DNA from: Arachis hypogaea
Lineage: Eukaryota; Streptophyta; Magnoliopsida; Fabales; Fabaceae
Direction of reading: 5' to 3'
NCBI RefSeq assembly: GCF_003086295.3
Contig: NC_092048.1
Location: forward strand, 935,001 to 999,000
DNA length: 64,000 nt
A program made the position numbers and the translations under genes. Under the pieces are notes generated by a model. The model worked only from the letters and a program-made list of their open reading frames with translations, was not told where the DNA came from and ran no database searches. Below, piece by piece: positions 24,371 through 36,883 of the stretch (its first letter is position 1; the number at the start of each line of letters is the position of its first letter).

Positions 24371-27300
24371 TTATGATTCAAACTTTATGGTCCTCACAGC
24401 TAGTGGGGTCCTCACAGAATGCTTGCCATCTGTCCAAGTTAGGCTCCCAAATCTGTAATCACCATTATGAACCTTTTGAGTTGAATGAAGCATGACACTA
24501 AAGGAAAGTATTGTGGTGTCTGAGTTGAAACTCAGAATTTGAGGTTCAACTCTTACTTCTATGCCATATGGTTCCTTCACTATAGCTCTATAAACTGCAG
24601 TTATGTTTCCTACATTTGTCACTGTTCTTGTTACTTTTGCAGCCTTCTTCAAGTTTGGAACTGATATGGAAGGAAGGTTAAGGTTCAGTCCTTGGTAGTT
24701 CTGTTTTTCACAACTTCTTGTTGTCTTGGTCACTTTTCTAATGGATGAACTACTATATCCCATGGAACATAGGAACTGGATATAATCCTCAGTGATGATA
24801 TCATATATGAGCCCTGGATCCATTGCTTTGATGGGGTTTACATGGCCGCCACCAATGTCGAACGGATCAGCTCCCTTAAGTGTGGAACCCTCTTCAGATA
24901 CAAAGCTTCCATCATTTCCAATTTGAGATGCTGCAATTTTTTAATTCAAACAGCAACTTGTTACTTTGGATTTAAATTGTGTATTTTGATATTAATTTAA
25001 TATATTTGATTTCCATGTGGTTCTTCACCTGTTGTAACCATAGCTGATCTTATGGCTGCAGGAGACCATGTTGAGTGTTTGGATTTGATGAGAGCTGCTA
25101 TTCCAGCCACATGAGGACATGACATTGAAGTTCCAGATAAGAATTGAAATGCATTATTCTTTGTGGTGCCTTTTGGTGTAAATGCCGCCAAAATGTCTAC
25201 ACCTGGTGCTGCTATGTCTGGCTACTTCCATGAATCATATCATCATAGTACAAGTTAATGATGAAACCATACAATTGAAAACAAGAAACAAATTAGTATT
25301 TTGTTTTAGTACTATAGACAGTGAAAGAGTCCAAAAGTAGTGTAATGGGAACAGAAAAAAATATATAACCAAAAGACAGAAAGAAATGTATGCACAGAAA
25401 AAAATATATAACCAAAAGACAGAAAGAAATGTATGAGAATTATGATGTACTTGTATAATGAGTGATTATTTCTAAGTGGTTAATAATATGTACTATGCTG
25501 CACTAAATAAATGTCCCCTTCTAATTAATATATTTACCTTTTCCTACAATATACTTTTCCAATGGTGAAACTACAAAAGAAAGTGAATACCTAATAGCTT
25601 CCAATGATTGAACTTTAACTACATTCATTATTAGAATATCAACAACTGCTGAAAGTAATGACTCAATGATTATGCATTTGTTTTTAGAGAATATTTTATA
25701 GTAACAAAATATATTTTATTACTTTCTGTCTCTAAATTTCAAAGCTAAGTTGGCATGCTTGAATATGAAGTCCTGAATATACCTTTAACACAGAAGGAGA
25801 CATAGTGCTAGGTCCTCTTGATGAGAATGATGCAACTCTTGGAGAAGTCCATTTTCCAATAACAGTCTTTGGAAAACTTAGGCTTGCAGTTGGAAACCTT
25901 GGAAATAAGCTTGATATTAATTTCATGATTACTCAAAGGAACTTTCAGAAACCAATATTCTCAACTTCTGCATATTTCATTTCCTCACCTTGCTCTTCTA
26001 ATATAGGATACTATCTGTGTCCCTACTTCATAATCTACCTTAACACATGGAAAGGAGCCACATTGGTTGAGTCCATCTTCATGAGATTGTGCAAATATTA
26101 TTCCAACTCCTCCAGCTTCCCTTACAGCAAGCGATGCAGAGATGATATCCTGTTCCTCGGATAGCGAAAAGCATAGCACAATTTTGCCTGCTGCCATTGT
26201 AGCATTCAGACTTCCGGACTGACAATCCTTACTTTCAAGAAACACATGAAATATTGATTAATAACCGAAAAAGAAGAAAGAAAACTACAAAGGAGGAAGA
26301 GAGCTCTCACGCTGTATCATCATCAGGATCTAAAGCGACACGTTCGGAGTATGTTAGTCCAACAAATCCATTGCTATGCTTTCCAGCATCTAAGGACTCC
26401 CCCTACATTATGTCAATCATTGCACTAAGCTTCATAGCATTCTTAACTAGATGTGTTTTTAATAATAAAATCTTGTAGCATATATACCCAGAGAGTGAGA
26501 TTATTTCCAAGAATAATCGCAGCCGGAAAGGCCCTATCTATGGTGGTGGCTGCAACTGTGATAATCCATGGAGCAGTATTTGAAACTGTTAGAGAGTTGG
26601 GACCAGAATTCCCAGCTGAACATATAACTGTGATTCCCTTAGCAGTTGCATGAAAGGAACCAATTGCTATGGCGTCGCGCTGATCAACATATGAGAACAA
26701 AGGAATGTTAAGGCCAAGAGAAACTGTTAAAATGTCTACTCCATCATGTATTGCCTTGTCAAAAGCCTTAAGGATATCTGCACCAGAACAACCTCCAACA
26801 GAAATGTCCCAGCATGCCTTGTATATAGCTAAGTGTGCAAGTGGAGCTCCTCCTCTGGCTATGCCAGAAGCAAGTCCTCTGTAGTTTGCATTTTCTACAA
26901 AGTACCCTGCTGCTGTGGAAGCTGTGTGAGTGCCATGGCCTATAGCGTCTCGAGCCGAGAGATATTCGCTGCTTTCATTTCCAAGGATCAGCTTCTTAGC
27001 ATGATGAGATATTCCTTTCAAGAACCATCTAGCACCTATTATCTTTTTGTTGCAGTTTTTGGAACTGAATTGCTCTCCCACTTCACAAACTCCTTTCCAC
27101 CTTGATGGGATTTTTCCCATCGCTTCGTCGTTAAAACTCACAGACTCTGGCCAGATTCCTTCAAAGAGAAGTCACTGATTTTTTGTTACATTGCCATTTT
27201 TCAGTGCTTACTTAGCTATGTGTAAGAGGGGGAAAAGAAAGTACTACCTGTGTCAATGACACCTATTATGGTTCCTTCACCTAAGTTGATTTCATTGGAA

Positions 27301-28007
27301 AGAGTGTTTGAAGATGAATGATGGATACCAAGGAAGTCCCAACTTCTTGTTGTGTGAAGTTTGTGTATCCGATTCGGAATGACAGAAACTACCCCCGGAA
27401 ATTCTGTAACACATAGTATGAATGTAGCTTTTAAAATGTGCTTAAAGGGTTAAAAAACAAGAAGATTAATTGATTCAAGGATCATACTTGCTACTTCTTC
27501 TGCTTGAGATTTTGTTAACCTTGCAGCAAACCCTGAAAATCCATGCTTATAGCTGTAAAGAATTGAATTCTTTGCAGCTTCTTTGCTTCAGAACAGAAAG
27601 TGGACACTTGATATATTATTTTCTTGAATCTCAATGCATTATTACAATACCAGCTCCATTTGAAAGTAACGGATATATGAAGAGTACTACAAAGCCATAC
27701 CTTCCTAGAAGTGAAGATAATATTTTGTGGTGAACCTTTTTAGTAGTGTCTGGATTATCAAATATCTTATCCCCCATGTATACAATATGCACCTGAAATC
27801 ATTCATTTAATAATTGATGATGCTTAAGTGTCTCATAATAATACTACTAAATATAATCATAGAAAGTTGAGTTACACTCACAGAGGTTGTGGTCTCAGCA
27901 AGTATCTGAGAGAGGAACAGAAAATCTTGCAGTAAAAGAATAGCTGAAATTACAAGCCATTGGTCCATTCTATTCCATCTCATGTTCCTTGCATTAGTAG
28001 TACTCAT
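24371..28007 (-). CDS. Subtilisin-like serine protease, SBT3 type
   Basis: Ten exons in transcript order: 27882-28007, 27701-27792, 27488-27585, 27248-27403, 26488-27158, 26311-26402, 25989-26231, 25783-25897, 25029-25221, 24371-24930. They sum to 2346 bases, or 781 aa. It is a secreted protease of family S8. Features in order are a hydrophobic signal segment near residues 17-37, then an I9 inhibitor prodomain (VHIVYMGDK to [15 protein letters not shown]). The catalytic triad follows: Asp156 in GVIDTG, His232 in GHGTHTA and Ser563 in [12 protein letters not shown], with oxyanion Asn341 in [11 protein letters not shown]-type insert lies between ([20 protein letters not shown]), and the C-terminal Fn3-like domain has [10 protein letters not shown]. 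The prodomain wording ([15 protein letters not shown]) and exon-rich structure are those of the SBT3 group. SBT3 members mature wall proteins and some act in immune priming; the substrate here is unknown. Everything needed for activity is present. Confidence 0.93.
25351..25435. repeat. 43-bp tandem duplication in subtilase intron 8
   Basis: Copy 1 is 25351-25393 and copy 2 is 25394-25435, starting ACAGAAAAAAATATATAACC. They are identical except at the last bases, so the duplication is recent. Confidence 0.9.
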
Positions 28008-28439
28008 TATCCTAGTAGAGAGAGCTTCAAAGGCTTTTCAAATTCTTGTAACATACTAAATCTTTTAAAGGAAATTCTCTTATAAGGCTGCCTTATCAGT
28101 TATCAGCACCTATGATGTGCATGATTACTTTTTTGAAAACAAGAAAAAGTGGGGAATCATTTTCCTTTTGTCCATTGCACTTTTGAGTTTTATGCTCAGT
28201 CAGAGAAAAAAAAGTACACATAAGTAAGTACCTTTACGACCAGAATGTATTTGAGGGGAATACATACTGGTATCACTAATATAATCATTTTCCTTTGGTG
28301 GGATCAAATGCAACATTTACCACAAAATCAAACCAAAAATCTCCTCCCTAATATCGATAGTAAAATTCGAACACATGACATTATTCTGATACCACTTGTT
28401 AGATCAAGCGCTTATCATAAGCTATTATAGTTGTGGCAA
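28008..28439. other. Upstream region of the subtilase gene
   Basis: This is the 5' flank of the subtilase gene. Around 28370-28420 it contains a repeat-like word, TGATACCACTTGTTAG. No gene is supported. Confidence 0.4.
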
Positions 28440-28447
28440 AAGTGTAA

Positions 28448-28658
28448 TTTTATTAAGGATTATTTTAGCATGACTATATTACGGTAATTATGGTCTTTTA
28501 AAAGATGTTGCTAAAATTAAAGTAACGTTTTTTATTATTAGATAATGCTTTTTAAAAAATATTGCTTAAAAAACGTGATTTTAATTTTAATAACACTTAT
28601 ATAGTTATTATAGTTACCATAACATAGTTATATTAAAATCTACCTTTTATTAAAATCT
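28448..28658. mobile_element. Palindromic MITE, 211 bp
   Basis: The two halves form a long imperfect inverted repeat: TATATTACGGTAATTAT on the left and TATGTTATGGTAACTAT on the other strand at the right. AAGTGTAA flanks both sides (28440-28447 and 28659-28666). Confidence 0.6.
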
Positions 28659-28666
28659 AAGTGTAA

Positions 28667-29559
28667 ATATGTGAATGAAGAAAAAACATTAAATTTAGAG
28701 ATGTTTGGTGAGTGTTTGCACTTTTCATTTTTAATATTAGGTTGATAATGTTGTTTTTTTCGGATTATGACCTATTGGAGTATTAATTTCAAATGTGATA
28801 CCGATTAATTTGGAGTGTCAAAATTTCGATTTCTAAAAAGTACAAAAATCGAATTCTCTGATTTTAGTTTCTTCTAACACCAAAAATTATAATGCTGGAA
28901 TATATCACTCATCTCACTTCCATAATAGAAAAATAAACCAGTGGATTATATGTGAAATTGAAGTGTAGCTATCAATTGGTATGCAAGTGCTTAGCATAAC
29001 ATGCTGTACCAATGTACATCATCCCACGTTTGTGGCACTCTTTTTTATCTTTCTTTTTTTCTCTCATCTTTAAGTCCTGACTTTTTGCTTTTATTGTTAT
29101 CATAAAGTGATAAGTGGGGCTGCATTATATTGTGCATGGCCTTTCCCAAAAGAAAAAGAAAAGCCAGTGTTGGTGCTGAGAAAATTCTTAGAGTAGCTAT
29201 CACTATCACCAACCACCAGAATTGAGGATGCGTAACCCTCAAGAGAGTTAACTGATAGCAAGCTACAATAAAAGAAAGAAACTATAGCTAGAATTTACTT
29301 CAAATTAGGGAATTCGAATCTTCTATACTTATTTAAATCGATGAGTGAATTGAATATTCGACCGGATTAATAATATATGCAGTTAGCTATTATAAACTAC
29401 ATTTGCATTGCAAGATGATATTGATTAGCAGCAAAATCCCTTCCTTGAAGCTTTAATATAATCTTAAAAGAAGAATAAGTAACACATTTTTGAGGCCCAC
29501 TTTCATCCTATCCGTTCGAGGCGGATAATTATCTACCTCACACCGAGACGAGTTTTTGG
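28667..29559. other. AT-rich intergenic DNA
   Basis: No supported gene. A 65-codon minus-strand frame (29045-29242) has a hydrophobic stretch but no recognisable family. Confidence 0.4.
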
Positions 29560-29913
29560 CAGGGCTGAGTTTTTAGGTAGGACGGGTTGGATTTAGGTTA
29601 AACTCGCTCCGGTATATATAATATATGTAATATATATAAAATAATTAGTAAAATTAATAATATTGTTTTATATTTAAATTTTTTATTTTAATTTATGTTA
29701 TGATAATTATAAAAATTTTAAAATTTAATTTTATTTGTTATATTTTAATAATTATAAAAATAGGTAAGACAGAACAGGTATCCGCAAAACAGGTTAGGAT
29801 TTAACTTTTTATTATATTACCTACGAATAGAAGCGAGATGAGGGATTATTGTAGGAAGGAGCGAGATCAGGTAGGGCAAAAACCTGCCCCTACTCGTCCC
29901 ATTGCCACCCCTA
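29560..29913. repeat. Possible hAT-like MITE
   Basis: The right end, on the other strand, reads TAGGGGTGGCAATGGGACGA, a very common plant hAT-type terminus. A candidate left end is CAGGGCTGAGTTTTTAGG. The middle is AT-rich. No target duplication matches, so the left border is uncertain. Confidence 0.35.
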
Positions 29914-30434
29914 ACTTTCACTTTGGACATCACCAAATTTTTTTCACCCATGTCATTTTCGCTTCGTTTGGTCCTTTTGGAATCTTTCATTCCAATAATG
30001 GAATAGGTGATTCACAGCTGGACACGGTTTACTACATTCTCTTTGATTGGTTTCGTCTTTCTTAAATTCCGTTTTTATATAGTTATTAACTACTAATAGA
30101 AACGAGCAAAATCTTTAGGCAGAGTAAGAAAATTAATTAAATTACATTTCCAATCAAACCCATTCTTCAATTCCATAGCAACATATAGTTATTTATTGGT
30201 GGTGGTGTTTATGTTAAAACCGATTTAAATTGAATTGCAAACACTCCTACCTATCGTGTATCAAAAAGTGGGGTGTCACTGTGTCGTCGATGCAACAATT
30301 TCAGCATTATTTGTCAACTTTAATTAAGGTGATGAGTTTAATGTCCTACAATTGCAGCTCTTCTTACGCATGTTATGCCTCCTTCAATTAATTTTGGCTG
30401 CTCATGACGTTGATATTGAGCATTGGCATCAAGA
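29914..30434. other. Intergenic DNA
   Basis: Nothing recognised between the hAT-like repeat and the large Mutator-like element. Confidence 0.4.
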
Positions 30435-30845
30435 AATAAAAGTAGAGATAAGTCTCAATGTAGTCTCTAAAGTTGCACTCGAATTTCATAGTAGTCCCTG
30501 AATTTAAAAGTTACTCATATTTATTCCTGAATTTGCATTTCGGGACTCAGACTTGTCCTTCCGGCACTGTCCATCTGGTGCTACCGGAAAGTTGAGTTGG
30601 CATCCTTCATGACACGTGGGCATTACAATGGCTAGCTAATATGGCAGAGTAAATTGTCCCGAATCAATTTGGTCCCTCAATTCAAGTTAAAATCCTAATC
30701 CCCAATTTTAAAGCCCACAGTGCTCTCTCTTCTCTTCTCTTCGGTTCTTTGTTCTTGTCTTCTCCATCTTTGAAGTCCGACGGTTATCGCAAACACGAGT
30801 AACGCAGCTGGGAGCTCGAACAACCCACGATCATTTGGAAGCATC

Positions 30846-31293
30846 ATGAGGAGAATGAATAGAAACAGAGAATCGTGTTTGCCAGAATGGTGTGGCTGCG
30901 GGTCGAGACTAGTGCTGCGGTGGTCAAAGACGGATTCTAATCCAGAGAGACCGTTCCTGGGTTGCCTAAACTACAATGTAAGTATTATTATTGTTGATTG
31001 TTGTATTTATGCATATAAAATTTGCTGATTGAATTTTCTTGGCTGTGCAGACTGTGAGTAAGAAATGATGTGGATTGTTTTTGTGGGTTGATAAAGTTTT
31101 GGAAGAAGATGTCATAGCATGTGATGATAGAACAAGGTATTTAGTTGATAATGAAGAATGAAAGATGAAGATTGCTTGAAAATTTGATAGATTAGAGGCT
31201 GAAATTAGGGTTATAAAAATGAGGAGGGGAGATTTTGATGTATGTGTTCATGCTGTTGATTGTAGTTGGTGTTCTTGTATTAAAGTTGGATAG
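30846..31293 (+). pseudogene. GRF zinc-finger gene, broken, inside the MULE
   Basis: Exon 1 (30846-30977) encodes CLPEWCGCGSRLVLRW and then SNPERPFLGC, the pattern of a GRF-type zinc finger (Cys-Gly-Cys-Gly, then NP-R-F--C). The intron has GTAAGT at 30978 and ends TGTGCAG. Exon 2 continues CGLFLWVDK, the end of the GRF motif. A TGA stands just before the fourth-Cys block, where plant relatives usually have a sense codon, and two more in-frame stops follow. GRF fingers bind single-stranded nucleic acid or act as adaptors in other proteins; small proteins of this form are frequent beside legume transposons. Its position gives the MULE two convergent genes, like mudrA and mudrB of maize MuDR, although mudrB is not known to be a GRF protein. 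Confidence 0.6.
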
Positions 31294-31753
31294 ACAACAG
31301 GGTCAACTGTATCTAGCTAAAAACAAATGACATGCATATTATATGCCTATGTTATTCATGTACTTGTTCCTGTCCTTTTATTTGAAAGAAATGCAAATTA
31401 AAGTGTTTGATTATATGCATACTTCTGTTCCTGCACTTCTGTTCAATGAAATGGAAATGGACAGGGTCTGAATTACTCTTAATTCTGTAATAGAGGACAA
31501 AATATAACAAAAAAGCTGATAAAATTCAATTCAAGAAAGTCATAATTCATATTGGTAATGTTTCATCCAAAAAAGGCATTATAGAGCCAAAACACTAAGT
31601 ATATCAAGGTTGTTAACATATTGACCTCATAAGTTTCAAATACTAAAATCCCTAACACTAGGACAACGTTTAAGAAAGCATACATTGTAAAAAACTTTAG
31701 CAAAATAGATACACAAAGACACCATGTATCCCTAAACATAATCATCATAATCT

Positions 31754-34700
31754 TCATTTTTTGTGTCTGGGTGCCTTGAATTCAGTGGTGGGTACAAACT
31801 TCATAAAGTTTGCAAGCCTTGTAGCATTCTCCTGTGTTGCACCTTGCATAGGGTTAGGTGAGGATTCCTTTCTGGTTGACTGCTTTCTGGTGGATTGCTA
31901 CTCCCTGAAGTTGTTTTTTCATGATACTTGGAGAACTTTCTTTTTAGAGGGAGCTTTGGTGGCCTAACCGATGAGGGTAAAATCTATCAGCGAAAACATG
32001 TAAGATAGTTAGTAAAATAGGTAAGGATATGAATATAATAAATTCAAAGTCATCTAGGTTTGTGAACCTGTTCAGAGTCATCAGCTGTTGACAAGGGTGG
32101 TTCACTTAGGTCAAGATTGATTTCAGTTGGGGCTTGTGGGACAGGGGCAGTAAAGTTGGCCTGTCCTTCACCACTATTAGCAACAGTGGGTTGTGCAGCG
32201 GCAGCCTCTGCAGCAGCCTCTGCAGCTGCAGCAGCTCTCTTTGAACAATTTCTTTTGGTGTGTCCTGCTTTGCCACAATAATGACATCAACCTTTTTTAT
32301 AAATTCTTTTCATCTTGGTCTTCTGCTTCTTACTCCCACTTGTCTCCTCATCTGCATCCTTTCTTCTTTTTTTCTTTAAGTGGTCCTAGTTTTTTTCTAA
32401 ATTTTAGTGCTTGTGGTCTATTATATAATGACTTTTTCCATAGTGCTTGACCTGGAATTAGATTGATATGGAAGGCATATGTGTTATTATATGCTTCCAT
32501 GGTCAACCACTCATGACAAAACTCCTCCGGTCTCTTACTAGCCCTTGCCAATGCAGCACATGCATGCACACATGGCATCCCTAAACAGCATTCACACAAC
32601 AACAAAGACAACTACAGTAAGCCAACAACAAAGGCTGATAATGATAATAAGATTAAAACAAAGAATTTAAAAAATATTACCACTCAATTGCCAAAAACCA
32701 CATGTGCAGAACCTCTTTCCCAAGTCCACAACCATGTTGGTTGGCCAGCCATGAACTTCAAACTTCTCATAGTCTGCGTCACCAAACCACATCAGGACCC
32801 AATTTTTTTATTCCTTCCGTATCTTTTAACCTGTTGCGCTATATAGGAGGTAGAATTCCAGTGTTTGAATTAAGCTTGACCTTGTTTCTAGCTATCGACC
32901 TTATTGCATACATCCCGACTTCTTCCAAAAGTGTGAATATAGGCTTAGCTCTAGCATCTTTGATCCTGGAATTGAAGACTTCACACGTATTATTGCAGAT
33001 GTTGTCTATTTTAGGTGCATTACTGAAGAATTCCCGGCTCCAAGAGTCTCTAAGCCACTTGTTCAAATACTCTCAGGCTTCCTTATTAACCCTCTCAATC
33101 TTTTTTATGATTTCAAGGAATCCATCTTGGCTAGTACACCTTTCACAATCCCACAGTAGCCTTCTAAGCTGGAGATCCTTCCATTGCTTATTGAAGTTCT
33201 TCCACAAATACCAAACACAGAATCTGTGATGGACATATGGAAAAACCTCCTTAACTGTATTTATAAGGCCCTGTGTAAGGTAAAAGAAAGTTGTCAAACA
33301 CTTGTTTTCGAGCACCAAAATAGTCCTTAAACTTATGTAAGTGACAACAAACTAGCCCCTAAACTTATGTAAGTGACATCAAACTAGTCCCTAAATAGCA
33401 CTGTTACATACAAACAGGATATTATGCAACATGTATAAACATCAGCCCAGGACATTATTCAGCATGTATAAACAGCAGCCCAGTTTATAAACAACATGTT
33501 CAAGCACAACCAATAGGTAACAACTAATAAGTAACAATAGATTCACACTTAATAAGTAACAACCAATAAAGACAAAAAATACTGCATACCTTCTTCATAT
33601 CAGAGATAAAACACAGCTTGTTCTTCTTATAATCCCCCAAGTCTTGATGAAGTAATTCCAAGAACTACCTCCAGTTCTCAGTGTTCTCAACAGGGACAAT
33701 TGCATAGACAATCACATATATATAGTTGTTTTCATCTTGGCCAATAGCAGACAGGATCTGACCACCATGCCGTGTCTTTGAACTCCATCTTTGTAGTGAA
33801 TGTCATTCTAAACTCAAGCCTAAGCTCTCCAAACCTCCCTCCTTCTCTGAATGCAGGGAAGACATCATCTGAATCAACTTCCTCCAACTCATCCTCAGCG
33901 TTCGGAGGAGTCTTCATTTCTTCCGAGTGCCATGAGTCTCCACCATCAAAATCATTATAAGCTTCATCCTGCACATCATGATAAGGAGCAACTGATGATC
34001 CAAACTTAGAAATCGGTCCAAAAATAATTTCATCATCCTCAGAATCTGAGTCTGCACAAACAGGACCATCATCTTCAACCATAACAGCCTTCTTTAGTTT
34101 TGTAAGTTTCTTGTCTGTCCTAGTTCTCAGTTTCACATTAGTCTTTGCTACTGATCTATCCAGAGATAACTCTTCTTCATTGGACACCTTATCACCACCA
34201 GGCCTATATGGTTCATCCTCTGCACTATTATCACTGTCATGGTTGTCTGAGGATTCATCTGAGCTAGACAAAGCAACAAATGCTATTTTGGGTTGTTTTC
34301 TCTTATGAATTGTTCTTGCAATATTTCCAGTAGCAGCAGCTCTTGTCAGTGGCCTCCTTCCATATGCTGCTGTTATTTTTACATTCTTACAACCTCTCTT
34401 TGGTACAGCTTTCTTGGTTTCTTTCACTTTCGACCATGGTTTAGGAATTGCAGTGGGTTGGGCCATTTTTGTTGTGGGATTTTGGGCTTGATTTTACTGG
34501 GTTAGGCCATTGTTTTTGGTAGTGGATTGGGCTTAGATCCAAGACTTGCAGTGGGTTGCGGGAAAATTTTTTCTGGTATGTTTCGGTTACTAGCAGAAAC
34601 TGAAGAAGGTGGCTCATTTGGTTTTGTTGTATTAGTAGGCTTTTTTGGTTCAGAAGTTGGAGTGCATGGTGTTGTGGTGGGAATTGGTTCGGTTGTGGCA

Positions 34701-35116
34701 TTGGTGGTGGGGTTTGGGGTGGGAAAAATGGTTGGTATCACCATCAGCTCCTTGTCTTTAGATGCCATTGGTTTTGCTTCCTCAATATACACAGGTTCAG
34801 ATACTCCATGTTCGTATTACACATGAATAACCCCCTTATTCTCCTCAACCAGGTAACACATCTCCATGAGCTCCTCATCATCTATTATTGCTCTTAAACC
34901 AGTTTGCAAAGGCCTATTAGGCACCAGCCACCAAGTTTGACTAACATTGTCATACCCAATATTCTTGTGATAGTCTCGGAAGAAAAATACATCCAGTGTG
35001 TCTGTATCAACATCCGGCAACTCACAAATCTCTCCACCATTGTAAGACATACTTCCATCAGCCTCTGTGATAAACGACCCTCCATGGTGAAATATGATGG
35101 TAATCAACAGATCCAC
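31754..35116 (-). pseudogene. mudrA-like transposase gene, broken
   Basis: Pieces in transcript order are: 34817-35116, a PB1-like N-terminal domain (MDLLITIIFHHGGSF, WWLVPNRPLQTGLR); an acidic linker (33732-34466, EEDEIIF-like Asp/Glu/Ser-rich); a catalytic-core piece (about 33589-33745, NNYIYVIVYAIVPVENTENW, then FLELLHQDLGDYKKN); an intron at about 33277-33588; core continuation (VHHRFCVWYLWKNFNKQWKD, NICNNTCEVFNSRI); a SWIM zinc finger (32348-32611, CECCLGMPCVHACAAL); a CCHC knuckle (about 32235-32290, CHYCGKAGHTKRNC); and a C-terminus ending FVPTTEFKAPRHKK. Damage includes TAA at 34817-34819, a frame change near 34490, loss of the DNA-binding part after EFKD near 33770, TAG in place of Trp in the NWRWF motif near 33668, and TGA just before the CCHC knuckle. 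It is a dead transposase gene. Confidence 0.85.
33328..33391. repeat. 32-bp tandem repeat in the MULE intron
   Basis: Two copies (33328-33359, 33360-33391) of a unit containing AACTTATGTAAGTGACA differ at three bases or fewer. Confidence 0.8.
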
Positions 35117-35933
35117 ATCTGCAATTTAAAGAAAAAAAAATTCATTGATCAGAGTCATTGTCCTGAAACACATTAACGATTTCGAAAATCCACAACTAAC
35201 TGCAGTAAACCCTAACACATAAAGAACAAGTTTTCATATCAAAAAAACACAAGAAACACTCCCAATCTATAACTTTGTTGGCCAAACCACTAAGAAACCT
35301 AGTTCTGATCAAACCCTAGCACAGAGCACAAAATAGACGCGTTCATAACCACAGATTACAATCGAAAAAACGGACTGAACTTTTGTGAATATTAAATTAA
35401 CAACAATATCAAAAAACAGAGAAACCACATTTTTTTCATTTTTGGCTTACCTGTTTCAGAGAAACCAGCCTTTACAACTCTGTGTATGAAGGAGATGACA
35501 AAACCGATGCTCCAGAGCCTCAGTTTTCCACTGAAATCGGTGCGGTTAATGCAATCGCACAGACGCCATTGGTGAGTGTATCGGAGAAGATGAAACCTCA
35601 TTTTGTGTTGTGTTTGTTTTGTGTTTTGAGAGAGGGGAGACAATACGTTAGTGTAACGTTGAGGGAGGGAGGCTTTCAGCGTGAAACGACGTCGTTTCAT
35701 GTCATTTTGGCGCCAACGCCAATACGACGTCATTTCTGTAATACCCACGTGTCACGACGGATGCCAACTCAGCTTTCCGGTAACGCCAGGTGGACAGAAT
35801 GTGCCGGAATGATAAGTCTGAGTCACGGAGTGCAACTTCAGGGATGAATATGGGTAACTTTTAAGTTCAGGGACTACTATGAGACTCGAGTGCAACTTCA
35901 GGGACTACATTGAAGCTTAACTCAATAAAAGTA

Positions 35934-36874
35934 TTTATTAGATCATGTTTAGTATAAAGATACGATACAAATATAAAGATAAAAAGACATAGGATAAAAC
36001 ACATTAATAAACCAAACACACACCAATATTACATGAAAGTCTCAAATTAAATAACGTTATGTAGATGTCTTCGTTCCTAATTCTATATAAATCGAATTAC
36101 ATGATGCACTAGGTTTAAGTGTAAATCGAATTCAATGAATTCGAATTAGCCACTATAGTATTAAATCGAATCAATTTGATTCAAATTAGTAGGGAACAAC
36201 TTAAATCGAATTAGCCACCCCTATCTACAAATCGTTGGTTGCTGCATCAGGTGAATCTTGATTCCTATAATTAGGTTCTGCCATTGATACTCCAAATTAG
36301 TGCTAGATATGCACGATTCAAGCACTAAAATATATGAGTTGTAGTGAGAAACAGTGATCAAGTCGTTCTTGTCTCTTAACTCTTTTCTCAAATCGCACGC
36401 TACTCTCTTAGAGTCCATGCTCACCGCACCATGATAAATAGTATAGTGTTTGTAGCAAGAGTGGGTGAAGTGTTGTATTGAATGGCAAAACTCAACTACA
36501 CTATGAGAGCTACTTCCTTATATAAATACATAGATAGGTACCACATTAGTTGGCTTCTAACTAAGTAATAATTACTAACAGAAATTGACTCATACTAACA
36601 GCTAACAAAAAGATTCCACTCCTAACTACTAGTAACTCCCTTCTTCCTACAATTAGCAGGTTGTTAGTTCAAGTTGGTTAGCTAGTTTTCTTGTAAGTTA
36701 GGTAACTATGTATCCTTTCTATTAAAAGGAACACAAAATACACTAATTCAGTATTTCTAAAAACAACGTTTGTATTTATATCTCATTCGTAAAATATGAT
36801 TTTGTGTCTCTATGTCTCTATTTTCAGGGATGGAACCTTGTGTATGGGAAGGAGACAATAGTCTCCTAAGTTGA
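35934..36874. other. Intergenic DNA with AATCGAATT-type repeats
   Basis: Around 36080-36230 the words AATCGAATT and AATTCGAATTAGCCAC recur. A similar word set is seen at about 60715-60930. No gene is supported. Confidence 0.4.
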
Positions 36875-36883
36875 TAACTTTTG

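Larger units (their letters stand above)
30445..35923. mobile_element. Mutator-like element (MULE) with long terminal inverted repeats
   Basis: Terminal inverted repeats of about 185 bp (30445-30627 and 35737-35923) start GAGATAAGTCTCAATGTAG and, on the other strand, GAGTTAAGCTTCAATGTAG. Identical 10-bp duplications AATAAAAGTA flank it (30435-30444, 35924-35933). Inside are a decayed mudrA-like transposase gene on the minus strand and a decayed GRF zinc-finger gene on the plus strand, converging. Both repeats keep a CACGTG G-box core (30613-30618, 35746-35751). The coding damage indicates it cannot move by itself. Confidence 0.9.

Noticed and set aside
29045..29242. Minus-strand 65-codon frame with a hydrophobic segment
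   Set aside because: No homologue recognised, low-complexity Lys-rich end, and no promoter signal; too weak to call a gene.
35482..35847. Overlapping frames on both strands near the right end of the MULE
   Set aside because: They span the terminal inverted repeat and are not transposase or any known protein.
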